From the NCBI GenBank assembly GCA_023053545.1, contig JAKZAN010000127.1, positions 22,682 through 86,681 of the forward strand: a stretch of 64,000 nt of DNA. Direction: 5' to 3'. Under the pieces are notes generated by a model that was not told where the DNA came from, did no database searches, and saw only the letters and a program-made list of their open reading frames with translations. How positions within the stretch are numbered: position 1 is the first letter of the stretch; every line of letters starts with the position of its first letter. This DNA is from Lepidurus packardi. Lineage: Eukaryota; Arthropoda; Branchiopoda; Notostraca; Triopsidae. Shown here piece by piece: positions 35,350 through 48,400 of the stretch. A program made the translations under genes and the position numbers.

Positions 35350-38300
35350 TCACACCAATCCCATCTGTTTCAGGATCGGACTGTTTTGCAGTTGCTCCTT
35401 GATCATACTCTTCTCATAGAAGTACAACAAACGACCGTCTTCGTACAGAACAATCATTTTGAACAATCCTTTGTACTAGTTCGAGCGCTTCATTATTTCG
35501 AACTCCACTATCTTTTCTCTTGTACTACCGTCCCCGTACCGCACACTCTGGCTGCTGGATTGCTACTAACTAATGCAGGAAGCCAGAATGTTGCGGCGCG
35601 AACGCAGCCGGAATGGAAGATGAGGGAACTGTTGTCGGAAGTGCCAGGCCTCGAAGAAATCGAGTTGATAGATGTTGCCGTGCGTTGTAGAAATGAGCTA
35701 GAAGGTAAAGGAGATGAATATGGGTAAATTTTTACGACTAGGCTTTGGTATTCGTTGAGGAGCTGGAAGTTAGTAGGCAACTCGCTTTCGATTTAGGAGA
35801 TCAGGTCAGTACACAAGAATTCTTCTCCCATGAATCTAAATCGGAAGAATTGAGAAGGGGACTTTACGAATGGATGATTAGTCTGCCGGCAGTCGTAAGG
35901 AACAGAAAGTATCCCATATCATGGATCCTCACTACCTGGATCGTCTCGCTGATGTTCGTCCTGACTTTGAAGTGCCGCAGGTATTGGAATCCCGTGATAT
36001 AGTGCAGCATCACAAGTTGGTCCCTGTCCACGCTCAGCAGCACATCAATACTCGCATTCATCTCTAATATGTAAATCTCCTATAGATGGCCACACAGCCT
36101 CTGCGTTGTCTCGAACCGAGTCACATTGGTTGTGCTCATGTTCTCGATGACAATGGTGGCCCCGCTGACTCGGGCTAACACATCTTCCTCGAGTAATAGA
36201 AACACTTCCGACTCTACTATTCGGCGGCCCACCTCCTTCTTATTGTAGAAATACATCATTCTATTCTTGGTAGTTACCCAAGAAAATTCCTTCTCCGAAT
36301 ACAAAGCATACCGGTTTCCAGTGGTCTCGAATTTCTTGGGTTCCGAATGGGTCAGCACGATGCTCAGATAAGTTGAGATAAACCAAATGGAAGTTGAACC
36401 TGCCAGTACAATGCCTTGTTTGTGAATGAAGAGGCGATTAGCCTGTAGGAAGTTGCCAATCAACTGATAGTGGTCCAGCTTTATACCCTTCCTTGGTACC
36501 TTGATTGGGTGTTACTTACTAAAAATACCTTAGGGGACTTGCCCAAACTCACTGATATTCATTTGGGCGACTTGAACCATGTAATCTTCCTCGAGCTTAA
36601 AGATATCTTGCTCGTATGTCATAGGATGGAACAGGTTGTCATGCGCTTATGCCTCGACAGGCGGAGTCGCCTTGCACCCAAAAATCAGATCGATCCAGTG
36701 GTGCAGTTTTTCCGTGACTGCAGGAGACTACAGAACCTCACGCATCTTGAACACGAATTCCTCGGGTGTTTTGGCCCATTTGGGCAATTTGATGTTGTTC
36801 ACTTCTTCCTGGTTCTGCTTCTTTCCAAGTATTATCTGATTGCGGTTCTTCAGGAATTCCGGCCAGTAATAGAATTCTGGGATAAGTTACTTCACATCGC
36901 TCGTGTTGTTTACTGCAGACCGATACTGTTCCTCGATACCTGAAAACAGTCTATCCGCATGGTCAATTTTCTGACCCTGGTGTTCCCAGTGCAGTGTTGT
37001 GAAGGGCTACAGTCGGATAAAAAAGTTGTAGAGCACTGTTGGATTCGAGTAGAAGGTCCCATACAAGAAATAGCTTTAAGGCATGTCCTTGCCGATCTGT
37101 TGCATTCTGCTCTTGAAACCTTGGAACCTCGTCTCGTTGATTTTGCCCATAGGTAACTAGAGACAGCGTAGATTTTAGGACTGTCTGTACACCTATTTTG
37201 ACAATACTGGAGCTGAGTAATTTGCGATGACCCACGGGAAAACTGGATATTGTCCAAGGTCGTGGTAGGTTCTGCCTGAGTATCGATTGATCCACATTAG
37301 ATACTCGAAGTTGTTAAGCTAGCCATTGAGCCATTTTTTTGTGAATTAGAGCCTTAAAAACTCTTGTTTTCTGTTAGTGATTACATAACACCTGTTCTTT
37401 AGCAGGTTGAGAAAATCCCTCCTTTTTTAATCGAAGAATAGGTTAAAGAAGTAAGACCTTCGCCTAGAAAACACCTCGACTGCTGTGTGCCGCATGATAT
37501 ACCGCCTCGTCTACACAATTGTCTTTCGACCTTGAGTATTTTCTATCTATATTCTTTTGGTTTTCTGGTCTTTAAGCTTGTGGAACTTGCTTGTTGACAT
37601 AGTGTACTCACGATGATCAGTCGGGATCTCTGATTATGGAAATGATTGGAAGTCTAGATAAAGTTATTTGACACTTAGAACTCCAAAGTACACACCCCTT
37701 TGGGTCACGTATTCTGCGTAGAATGAGTTGGTGGCGTTAGGTTGTTTTGAATCCCGGGAGCTAGTGTCCTCTTCGATTATTTGCACCTCAGGGACAACCG
37801 ATCGAGTCTGCGCTCTTTTTCTAGAGTTGACAATGGAGGTCATAGCCATTGTAGCATTGCTAACCATCGACTCTACACCTATGTCAATCTATTAACTAAC
37901 TCTGATCTCAACCTGCCCTCTCTGCTGATCCAAATTCTGGTTTCTTCTTGGATACTTGGCAAACTTGACAGCTCTCACAGGTTTTATATTGAGGAAGTAA
38001 TGGTTCGGGCTCTGATGCTCATCAAATTTATATACCTCGTCTTAATGCTTTCTGTTTAGCATCCACGCTTCGTTCCTTTAAGCCAGCCTCCTCCATTTAT
38101 CTTAGGCCAACTCATTAGAATTGTCCAGGTTTTCTAAGGACCTTTAGAATTTCTATGCATAGAGTTTCAACTTTAGAGAAACAGGCTGGCCATCAAGGAC
38201 AACCTGTAGTTTTTCGAGGGATGGGCTTTACGGAACTACACTAGTTTGGGGAAGGGCCTGAATGAGGCGAGAATGAGGGGAAGTTGATAGTAAACTGTCT

Positions 38301-41300
38301 CGGACAGAGTAGAGATACATGAATTAAGCAAGGGAGAGGAGGTAGCTCTAGTTTTCTAAGATGAATTTTTGGGTTTCTGAAAGGGAGTGCAAGTGTACCA
38401 GTTCGAGAAGTCTGCCTAAAATAGGATCTGGTTACTTCGGATGCCTGAAATACTATTTCAAATAGGCGTTCATCCGATCGTATGATGACTGCACTTTCTA
38501 CTCGATTCGACATTGTTCGTTCTCCCTGAGAACCTTGTGAAAACTTTCTATTGCTGATCTACAGGCAGCGAAGGCTGAGTAAACATCTACGAATAATTTA
38601 TTCTTGCCAGTCTCTGGTATCATCCCACGTACGAGTTCAACTATCATCCTTAACGTCTCTTATCCACGGTCAGAGCTGAAATAGCATTGCAGCAGGGCCC
38701 CAAGTAAGTAGTGCTAACCATACAGCTCCCAAGAGCCCCGACTCATTGATATAAAAGACTGTAAGTCCAGATCCGGAGTACCTGAAGGAAATAAATTTAT
38801 CAGTATGCGCACATCTTCCAAACTAATTTTGCGAATGATGAGCAGATTCCAAAGTACGCTGTGGGATCGTAGATTGGTTTTTCCAGCTGTAGCTTGGAGG
38901 ATACTATGATGACAAAGAAGATTGTGTTTATGGAGCAGCTGGAGGAGGGCTGGATGATTAGGAAAAAATCTGATCCAAATATGCACTATGTCCATCAATT
39001 TGGATCGGTTGTTGGTGAGAGGTTGTTCCAGAGAAACATTCGGCACCGACAACACGAATTCAAGGAAGGAGAGTGCCTCTATGGGGGATTGCTCGCAACC
39101 CACCAATGCCGTAAGTAGCTTTTAAACAGTGGGCTGGAAATATTTGCTCAAGGATCTTTCTAGGGCTCTCAATAAATCAACAGAGTTGCAAAAGTATAAC
39201 AGGGCATGGGTAGGTAGGTCTGCAATCTCCAGAGCGATAAGCTTATGAAGAAGTTCCGGTTATGGGAAGATCCCCAGGTGTTTTTTGAAACAACTAGCCC
39301 AAGAGTTAAGAAGCTCAAGTTTGTTTTGAGATGGCTTGAAGTCAAGGAGTGCACTCAGAAGTCTGAAGTAGTAAGAGCAAAACTTGAGATCCAACTATCT
39401 AGACAGTTTGCCTTCTAGAGCTGACAAAATCCCTAGAATTACATCGGAGTCTGGAGTATGGAGGACTTAGATCAGCTTAAACTGAACATTGAGTAGCAAC
39501 TCGTACGAGCTGACTTAGGAGCATTTCTCTATCATATAATTGAATAGGTTGTTGAGTGGAAGATGCCCATGTTTGGGCACAGCCAGACCTGCAGCTAGGT
39601 GGGGTAGCATTTGTGGAGATCTAAGTATCACTGAGCTAAAGAGGGCCAACAACTTGTTGAAAGCTTCAATGTTGACGAACTTGAGTTCGCATGCCTGTGC
39701 GACATACGTGTATTGGAGGACTTCATCAAGACAAGTCTAGGCGTCTTTAGCGGATAAGTCTGCTCTGAGCAGAGTACCGATTACATGCAGGAGGTAGTTC
39801 TGCAGTTATGTCATGGAGGGGGAAGAGTAATGAACGACCAACGCCAGCAAGAGGTGGTCCAAATATTTTCTGGAAAGAAAGTTCTCCAAAAATACGGGAT
39901 CCTTCATATGTTGCTACAGCACTTTGAAGATAAAGAGCTGCGGAGTTGCCCCACATAGCGACCAGAGGTCAAAGTTTAGCAGAATGTGTTTGACGCTCCG
40001 CCAATGAACCACTCGCATCCTGTTAAGTTCAATCTCACCCATTTCTGGATCATCTTTGATGCGCCGCTAGAAACTCAAAAAAAATTATAGCATCCGATAC
40101 ACGAGGTGCTAGGAGTTGGCTGCCAGACTGTTCCTGCAAAAGATAAGCCAGACGAGGTGGGCTAGAACTGGGATGGAGTTTTCTAGCCAGTCCAACCCTA
40201 TCGAAAACTAGTCGTAGGTGCACAGGTGTTTAAGAGCAACGAAGAACTCTTCTAGAACTGCTAAGGTGTCTTTGGTATCGGCAAGAGAACTACTGATATG
40301 TTCAATACAAGAGATCAGACTATCAAGATGTCCGCATTGTTCTAAGACCTAGAGGAGAGAAGGAATAGTCTCAGTGGATACCAAATCCGTCTTGCAATCT
40401 ATGGCAGATTTACCCATGACTTTGTCTAAAAAAGATGACTCTCGGAAGCAGCGCAGATTATTATCTCTCCGACTCAGCTTCATGATGAGCTTGTTCGGTC
40501 CAATCCTGCGTAGCAGCAGATAGAACTTACGTTGGCATTCCTCCCATTGCTTATATAGTTAGGCACCAACAACATGCTCGTCAAACATTAACAATTGCTT
40601 GATTTTTCCTTTAAATCCAGTACTTTTCTATTGTTTATCAGTCATCTTTCCTACGGAGAGCCGAATGAGTGATGAGGCCTTAGCTTCTTTAACATCGATA
40701 ACCAAGGAGTTATAGGTTAGAGTCAGCTGATCGTGTTTGATTACCAGGCAAATAATGTGATTGCTACAAGGTGATACATCTTTTTCAGTTATCGTCTTAT
40801 TGTTGCCGCTTGTTAAAGTATAGCCAAACATCATTCTGTTTTGACGCTTCCTGTGATCTTCAGTAGTTTCTGCACTGAGATGCTTGAGATAAATATGAAG
40901 AGTGCACTTTTTGAATGAAGCAGCCAGAATATCAACTCTTCCTTCGAAAAAGGGCTTGATTTCAAAGTTGATCATCAGAGAATAATCCTTGGCTCTTGTA
41001 ATGTTCTACACACATAGCCAGGAGTCGGGCATAAATGTGAGAGCTACGCACCTCTCGGCATATCGCTGGACCAAGTCGGTTAGGATGTTGACGTAGCCCT
41101 TTAGTTTGAGAGTTTGCTTGGCCATTGGATCGGTAGAGTTGAATGCTGAAAGGTTACGGATTAAGAGTTTGAGTCGCTTCACGGATAAGGAGTCTGCAAG
41201 CATGGAAGACACAAAAGTAAGTAATGCTTGGATGACGGGCGAGCTTTGTTCAGAAAGTAAAGCATCGAGTAAGAATTCGTAAGCATATTAATGTTCAGGA

Positions 41301-42214
41301 ATTATGCGCGTGATTAGTCCAACAAACAGCTTGTCTCTGTTGGGGAGATCTTTGTGGCTTAGATTCGTTAGTCTTTTAATGAGACACTCGAGCAACACTT
41401 CGTAGATTCCCTTTCCGCGTGAAGAGTCGAACTCATAATCATCGTCTATGAGCTACGCGTGGAATACTCCCTTCGTGGCGATATCGAATAGGACTTTACA
41501 CTATTAGAACCCCAGGTGCCCAGACTGTGATTGTAGCCACGAGTTCAGCTTATACAGTTACGGCTTTAGAGCCACTGCTACTCGCGGAACTTCGATCAGT
41601 CGCAGAGTAAGCACCAGGATATCGTTTACAGACACATCTTTTAGGCACAAAAGACAAGCAAAAACCTTTGTCAGGCCGACCGCGCCCAGCGAAACATTGA
41701 GACACTACTTTTTGTTGCTGAGTACTCCGAACATGGGAACACAAGGTCCCTTGGACAGTACTTCGAATGGTTAGGTCTGATTGAGGTGGCAAGCGGAGTT
41801 GATAACTGCATGCAGAGCTGCAAACAACATAGTCTTTATGTTTTTAGAAGAGTCCTCTGAACGAGCCTCGCGGGTCAGAATTAGTTTCTCCACTAACCCA
41901 AAAAATGTTTTCCACGTATTCAAACGTTATTACTCGCTCATCGTGGACTATTTTTTTATGCTGAGAGACATCCAGCAAAAGAGTACGAATTTGGTGTTTG
42001 GGATATTGAATGTAGTGGCTGCCCTGATGACTTACTTCAGCGTGTCAAATGTGCATAGTGCCCTGATTGAAGAGTAGTAAGAGAGGCACAGCTCGGGAGA
42101 GAGAGGAGAGGAGTTGTCATATTGGGATAGGGTGGTGAAGAGGCTGAGCATAGGGTGTTTGGTAGAGTCTAGGGCTTCTGGGATCATTCTGAAGGAACGA
42201 GAGTTAAAATCCAT
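35350..42214 (-). CDS. BEACH-WD40 protein (LYST/LvsA/neurobeachin class)
   Basis: A 2,258-residue protein from ATG 42214 to TGA 35350 (two introns, 50 and 38 nt, around 35700-35820; exactly 2,259 codons). BEACH proteins scaffold membrane fusion/fission of lysosomes, endosomes, autophagosomes and contractile vacuoles. The first 1,500 residues are alpha-helical solenoid. Around 1550-1610 is a PH-like module ([21 protein letters not shown]) and then the BEACH domain: [90 protein letters not shown]. The C-terminus is a beta-propeller ([34 protein letters not shown]). Which BEACH subclass is unclear without a tree. The start is 121 nt from the ATG4 stop on the same strand. Confidence 0.93.
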
Positions 42215-42335
42215 ACCATTTATTACTAAGGACAGAGGGCAATTGGCGTAAAGTTAGCTGTGAAAATTGCTCAAAATGCTACTGGGTTTAAATTGGAGGG
42301 TTGGCTACATGAAACTATCAGCTCAAACATGCGCA

Positions 42336-43773
42336 TCAGAGACTAAAAGAAAAATCAGAACTGTTCTGCCTCTCGTCTTGTATTAGCAAATCAGCAATCT
42401 TCTGTTTGTGCTTCTGCATCTCCTTATGTTCTTGCTCCAGCTAAAATCGCACGTATTCCGGTGTCTTCACCTCGCAGTACAAGAAGAAATGCTCCTTCAT
42501 AATGCCTGCCATCTTGCTGATCTGTTTGTGGAAGCTTGCAACGTCTCGCAGGTTCTCGAAGTAAAACCCGAACCCTAGGCTCGGATCGATGCTGCTGTAT
42601 GCGATCGTCCTATAGCTTTCGCAGCTGAAAGTTGTTCGCAGATCCCCAAGATTCTTGCGCGTCACACTCGGCTGTACAAAGTGCGGATCCAAGTATATTA
42701 GATTATCAGGACCTTCACGTCCTATGAAGTAGAGCGCTTTATTAGGCTTGCCTCCAATCATTCCAACGGTTAGCTTACTACACAATAGCTCGGTAACTAT
42801 TTACCTGTACTCAGTGTTTGGCTTTTCCAAGCCTACTCTTGTTAGCAGAATCAAGAATACCTTGTGTGATGGTTCTTTCGATCCGGAATGGCACTCGGGA
42901 CACGACACGTAGGGTTTTGAGCAGGTGCAAGGAGGGTAGCCCATAGCGCTGACAATCTGATCGAAGAATAGAGTGTTGTTATTGAAGATGATGATTTTGA
43001 GATCTTGGTAGCCTCTCAATGGGCTGGTGGAGTGGAGTTGCTGGAGGATATAGGCGATGTGGCTGGGAGTAAGCCAGCTGCCAGGCTTAAGTTTGAACTC
43101 TTCGCTACCTACCTTGACGATCTTCTGAATAGAGTAGTTCATTTCGGTGGACTTGGACTCATCATCGTCCAGCAAAGCTACGTGTTGAGCACAATCACAA
43201 TGAATCCATAAAATTTTAAGAAACATGCAGATCCAAATATTTTTCGGTTTCTCAAAACCCTATTTCAAAAAATGTATGCGTACAGGTCAGGATGTTAGAG
43301 ATGTCTTCTGCAGGGTAATGCTTCTTCTGGTGCGTCTGCAGCGCCTGCGCCAACAGCATTTGGCCCGCCCGGATCATACAGCCCCATCCAGTATCAGAAA
43401 TGAGTTCTTCCTTTAACAGTCGCGGGAAGCTACTTCTGTACGTCACCCAAATGATTTCTCTCATTCTCTGTTCTGCCTGCTTCCTCGAGCTGTAGTTGGT
43501 CCCGAGGATAACAATATCATTCTTTATGGGATTATTAGGTTTGGCGAAGGCGAGAGACAGCCCCTCGAATCGGTAGATAGAATTGGTGAGGCTATTCTTC
43601 ATCCACTCGAGGGTTGTTGGTTTTCTCGAAGCCTGTGTTTCGCGTATGGTTTCGAACTCCTCGTCATTTTATTCTGCGGGAGGAGAAGAGAGCTTTCTGC
43701 GCATGAATTTTACCAAAGGTCTAACTAATACTATGGCGTTTATAAGTTGTGAATACTCTTAAATTCCAATCAT
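42336..43773 (-). CDS. ATG4: autophagy cysteine protease ATG4
   Basis: Cleaves the C-terminus of ATG8 before lipidation and delipidates it afterwards. One 106-nt intron after DISNILT is removed to give exactly 444 codons (443 residues). The catalytic cysteine lies in SDTGWGCMIRAGQMLLAQAL, the Asp/His pair in LIYLDPHFVQ, and GGKPNKALYFIG precedes it; LKPGSWLTPSHIAYIL is the substrate-groove region. Start at 43773 gives a short Glu-rich N-terminal extension (TAA/TAG Glu). It is the only autophagy enzyme in the window and sits upstream of the BEACH gene on the same strand; co-regulation is possible but unproven. Confidence 0.95.
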
Positions 43774-43822
43774 GTTTCCAGCCGAAAGACTCATTCAACA
43801 GTCCAAACACCCTGTCGACTCC

Positions 43823-45017
43823 TCACCTGATGTTGCTCCTAAAGTCCGTGCACTCCTCGTCTCTCGTCACCACCTCATATAACTTTACTAGAATTAGCTT
43901 TCCTTTTTGCGGAAATCACGTTCCTGGAAAGTGATGAAGGGGTCGTCTGGATCATTGAGCATTACGTCGAAGCTGTTGTAGAATTGCATTTCATAATACT
44001 AGTTGGAGACTGGGGCTAGATCTTCGACCTTATCTCTGCCTTCTTCCAAGAGCATTGCCTTGTCAGCTTCTTCCTCTTCTTGCATGCTGGGTATTGGGAT
44101 ATTTTTGCTACTGTCTAGATCTTCGCGGAGTTCTTCTATGATTCTGAGGCGTTTGGGATGTTTTTCGGGCCTGCTTTTGTCAGCTTTGGGCCGAATCCTT
44201 TTCACGAATGTTCTTAGAACTCCTACTTTTTAATCTAGGTGACTGCGGAAGTCGAAATTGTATTGTTAAGCCAGTCGGAGTTGACAAAAATAGTCGTCCA
44301 GCGATTTTTTGCTGACTCCCACCAGACGTGCAGCCTCCTGCAAATTCACTTTCTGGCTCTGAATGTTCTCATTCCCAGAGTTATGGATGTCACGCCAGTT
44401 CTTCACCAGCTGGATCACCTCCCGAATAGTTCTCTCCCTGTTTCTTTATCGTTTGGTCTCTGATGACGCAGCCGAAGAAGGTATACTCTATATATCGGAC
44501 TCTGTCTTTTTGGTTCTCACGGTATACTTGATCATTACGATGGGAGTCAGAAAGTAGTGGGAAGGGAGAGTTTGGGGATTCGAGACTAAGACTTCAGTGT
44601 AGCCTCCAAGCTGTGGATGGTAGCCTCGGAAAGAGTGTTCGTCTGCAATGGTTCCGGCGATAGTTTTGAAGCGTTGGAAGACTTCCTCAACATTAACGGG
44701 ATCTTGGTTAGTGGGTATATTATTTGGGAGTTAGGCCTCTATTGTGTGAGAGGCGTAAGTGATCTCGTTCTCAAAGATGAATGTATGACGTCCAGAGTTC
44801 ATGAAATGGTGCATGACGGTTGTTATGGAGTAGTGAAGGAGCAAAGGCTAGGATTTGTAGGCAGCCGGGTAGGTTCTAGGGGACAGGTATTTTTAGGTGG
44901 CCCACGGATCTTGCTGTTTGAAAGTATGAGAATGTTTATCTATAAAAATCTTTAAAAGGGTTCTATCACATCAAATCGACTCCACGCACCCAGTTTGGTC
45001 ATCATCAGGCATACCAT
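43823..45017 (-). CDS. ciliate-type helix-turn-helix-like protein with two ultrashort introns
   Basis: From ATG 45017 to TGA 43823, removal of a 20-nt intron (44950-44969) and a 17-nt intron (43903-43919) gives exactly 386 codons. The central block TIREVIQLVKNWRDIH ... EAARLVGVSKKSLDDYFCQL ... FDFRSHLDEKVGVL resembles a large family of Tetrahymena, Paramecium and Oxytricha proteins that I know only as hypothetical; the VGVSKKSLDDY helix looks like a helix-turn-helix recognition unit. The N-terminal region includes a beta-rich stretch (HYSITTVMHHFMNSGRHTFIF) and GYHPQLGGY. The C-terminal part is basic then acidic (MQEEEEADKAMLLEEG) and ends FQERKLILVKLYEVV. A DNA-binding role is an inference; no such function is established by what I see. 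Confidence 0.6.
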
Positions 45018-45447
45018 AATCGTTGACTCGATGCTGACTTTTGATTCTAAATCAATCGACCACGATAATCTAGATCCAGGCGGGGTGTGGGATTACCAGC
45101 GACAGTAGGAACAAAGGTGGCTAAACATGGGACAGGATAGTTTATGGTTCCACAGTTAATTTTATTATGAGGCACAGAAAGAGAATGGCCATGTACCGAG
45201 GATAAGGCGTAACACATAGTGTGCGTTTAAAATTGGATATTATATGAGGTAAGATGGGAGCCTTGATGTTCGGGAAAGGAAGTGGGTAACACTATATAAT
45301 TGGCGGGCTGTTAGCCTATGCCATCGATGCTAGTGGATCCTATCATAAATGTATAACTTCCTTTTAGAATTGGTTACCTCTCCCACTCCTCGATTCGCAA
45401 ACCGCAACTCTGCTGTATTTTTAAATCACTTTAAAGTTTTCTGCCAT
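45018..45447. promoter_or_regulatory. divergent intergenic region
   Basis: About 430 nt separating the minus-strand helix-turn-helix-like gene from SPAG17. No open frame of interest; contains TATA-like AT runs near 45290. Confidence 0.3.
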
Positions 45448-48400
45448 ATGCCTCCCAAGAAGACAAACGAGGATGACTTGCAATCCTTGCCGCCTTTCCG
45501 ACCCGTCACAGTTCTCCCCGTATTCTGCCTCCCGCCGTCGGAGCTATCGGAACTGACTCGCTTCTTGATCAATAACAAACTTTCCATCCAGAAGAACCTG
45601 ACACTCGACAAAATACAATAAATTCTAGTTGACAAAGGGCTGTTTGTTCCCCCAAAAAGGGACCCCAAAGAGCCTGTAAAGACAGAGCCGCCCACGGCAT
45701 AATAACTCGGGTGGGGCTGATCGCAAAAAACTTCAATACCATAATTCTTAGGCCATCATTCAGGCCCGTCGCGAGAAAAAATAGAGATTATAACCCAAAG
45801 AAGCTGTCCCCAAAAAGGAGGTCAAAAGTAAAGCCAACACCATCACTCCATCTTCCCTGTATAGAATAGACAAAAAAGGATGCCAGAAAGATTCGAAGAC
45901 AGAGGGGTTGGGGTTGGGGTTGGGGTTGGTGGGTTGGGGTTGGGGTTGGGGTTGGGGTTGGGGTTGGGGTTGGGGTTGGGGTTGGGGTTGGGGTTGGGGT
46001 TGGGGTTGGGGTTGGGGTTGGGGTTGGGGTTGGGTTGGGGTTGGGGTTGGGGTTGGGGTTGGGTTGGGGTTGGGTTGGGGGTTGGGGTTGGGACTGGAAG
46101 GATCCTGATTTTACTCTTCTCGAAAGGAAGGATAGAACTATATAGTAGATCCAGAAGGAAATAGAAACAGAAGCTTTCCGCAAGGGGTCCAGCCCTCAAA
46201 GCCTCCCGCCAGGAAACTAGCGATGTCTCACATAGCCAGAACTTCAGTTCATCTCCTAAAGGTTTTCCATCATCGAACAAGCTAAAGAAAAGCGCAAAGC
46301 TAATCCTGGGGGCTGGCTGAATAACATCGCGATTCAAAAACTGACTTACTACAGAAATCCATATAAGCCTCAAGAAACACTAGCAGACTTCATCGATAAG
46401 GTCTTTAGGGTTTTAGGATAGTTTAGTTTCAACAAATCCTAGTATCAGGAATGGGTAAAAAATGTCAGCAAAAGAAAGATGGTCCGGCCCATCCAGATTG
46501 TGGAGAAAGTCTTGGTAGAACCTGTAGTTGAGGAAAAGCCGAAAAAAGACAGCAAGAAAGATGCTAAAAAGGATGCGAAGGTTGAGGAAAAAATTCCAGA
46601 GTATATCGAACGGGTTCGATAAGTCGGATATGAAGATCAGCCCCGAAAATATCAAGTCAGATTTGACTTAACTTTTGCAGATAAACCGCACGAGGAGGCC
46701 CCAGATTGTATCGGAACTGGTTTAAAGCCTAGAACTTGCTTTAAAAGTGCAGAAAAACTCCTAAAGTCGCTGCTGAGAATGCAGAAGTGGTGCCTCTGCA
46801 GGACAGTCCTACAGGCCAGAATGGTTAGCATTACGGGATTCAAAAATAGTACACTTCGAATATCCACATGGAAACTGGGTTAAGTTTCAGCAAGAGCTAA
46901 AGCTCGGTTACATTCCAAAATATATCGGGCGTCTCCAAGCTAGTTAAGGAAACGTTGCTCCGGTGTCACGTTCTGGCTCTCTCGCAGAAACTCATGGCTC
47001 AGAAAATCCCCTATAGACAATGGAACTTCTGCGACCGTAACTATGCAGAAAAGTATGACTGTATCGCAGATGTCGTGCAAGTTCTAAATAAGTAACTGGA
47101 GTCTCTTCCCGCAAAATATCGCAGTTGATTACACTAACGAAGGCTTTAAGTTGGTGATCTTATTCCACTAATCACCCCCCGGCCGAGTCATGTTTCACAA
47201 GGTAGAAGAACCGTGCCGGTGCCTGCCTAACCTCGAGGGGTGGATCAACTCTTTCAAGGGTAATCCCGAAAACCTCGACTCTAAACAGTTTCTCGAATTC
47301 AAATATGAAGAATTAGGAATGTTGGGAATGTCGAGAAAACTCATGACATCTTCTGATAATGCCTTGATCTGCTCAGTCATGGATCAAGTGGGAGAAAAGA
47401 AAATGAGACGCAACTCCATCATTAAGCAGAGAACAAGATTTGGAGTAAAAAAGACGGATCAACGCATGAACGAGTTCTGGCTTCAAGTCGACGCAGCTCT
47501 CTTTCTGACCTTGACCAGCCATCTCAATCCAGAATAGAAACTAGAAAGGCACATTTGGATAAGAATACCAGAAAAACAGCTGATTTACTTCTTCGACCCG
47601 TATCCTACCTTTATTCTATAAGGATGCTCCGAGCGCAAGAGAAGAGTTGGCGCGAAGGGGGAAGTCACGAGGTTTATGGCTGATGGTGGTGTATGGATCG
47701 GCTATCCGAACGGTGATACAGCGTAGTTCAAATAAGGTCAATGGAAGAAGGTCAGAAATAATGTACTTTTGGCTGCTGACGGCTCCCAAACGCCCTTGAA
47801 ACTCAAGAAACGACTCGAAGGACATCGCTAAATCATCATCAGATAAGATTCGACTGTTCTAATTACCGATAAAAATGTGCAGACGATCATCTTCTGCGAC
47901 AACACACGTATCGTCACGGATTCAGAAGCCAATACTAAGACTATCTCCAAAACAGACTGGCCATGGCTACCAACTGTCAGGATTCGCCTCCAGACCCATA
48001 AGCTGACCGAAGAAAACAAAATAGGCTTCGGTTCGGCTTCAGCATATCTCGGGTTTGAAGACCTATTTTAACGGAGCTGCGATGGATTCATCCTAGAGGT
48101 CTTCGGCTAATTCTTTAATAGCTTCACCTACAACTAGAAGATCGAGAGAGAAGTGAAGGAAGGAGACACAATCCAAAGTAAAGCCGAAGAGGACCAAGTT
48201 ACTCTAATCTACTTTCGAGAAGGTAGTGTCTTAAAGGCTTGCACCGCAGGCAAGTCCATTTTCATTGCTTCAGAAGACCGTCAGAATCTAGTATCAAAAT
48301 AATAGGTCTAGTCCTGGCTGCAACTTTTCACAACTCCTGAGAACAGAAAAGAGGGCGTCTACTCCGTAGAACTCAAGGATGGATCGATTTAAACCACTGA

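Noticed and set aside
45788..46373. Two long minus-strand ORFs made of Pro-Asn/Pro-Thr/Pro-Gln repeats
   Set aside because: They are the complement of the GGGGTT tract; low-complexity shadow of SPAG17.
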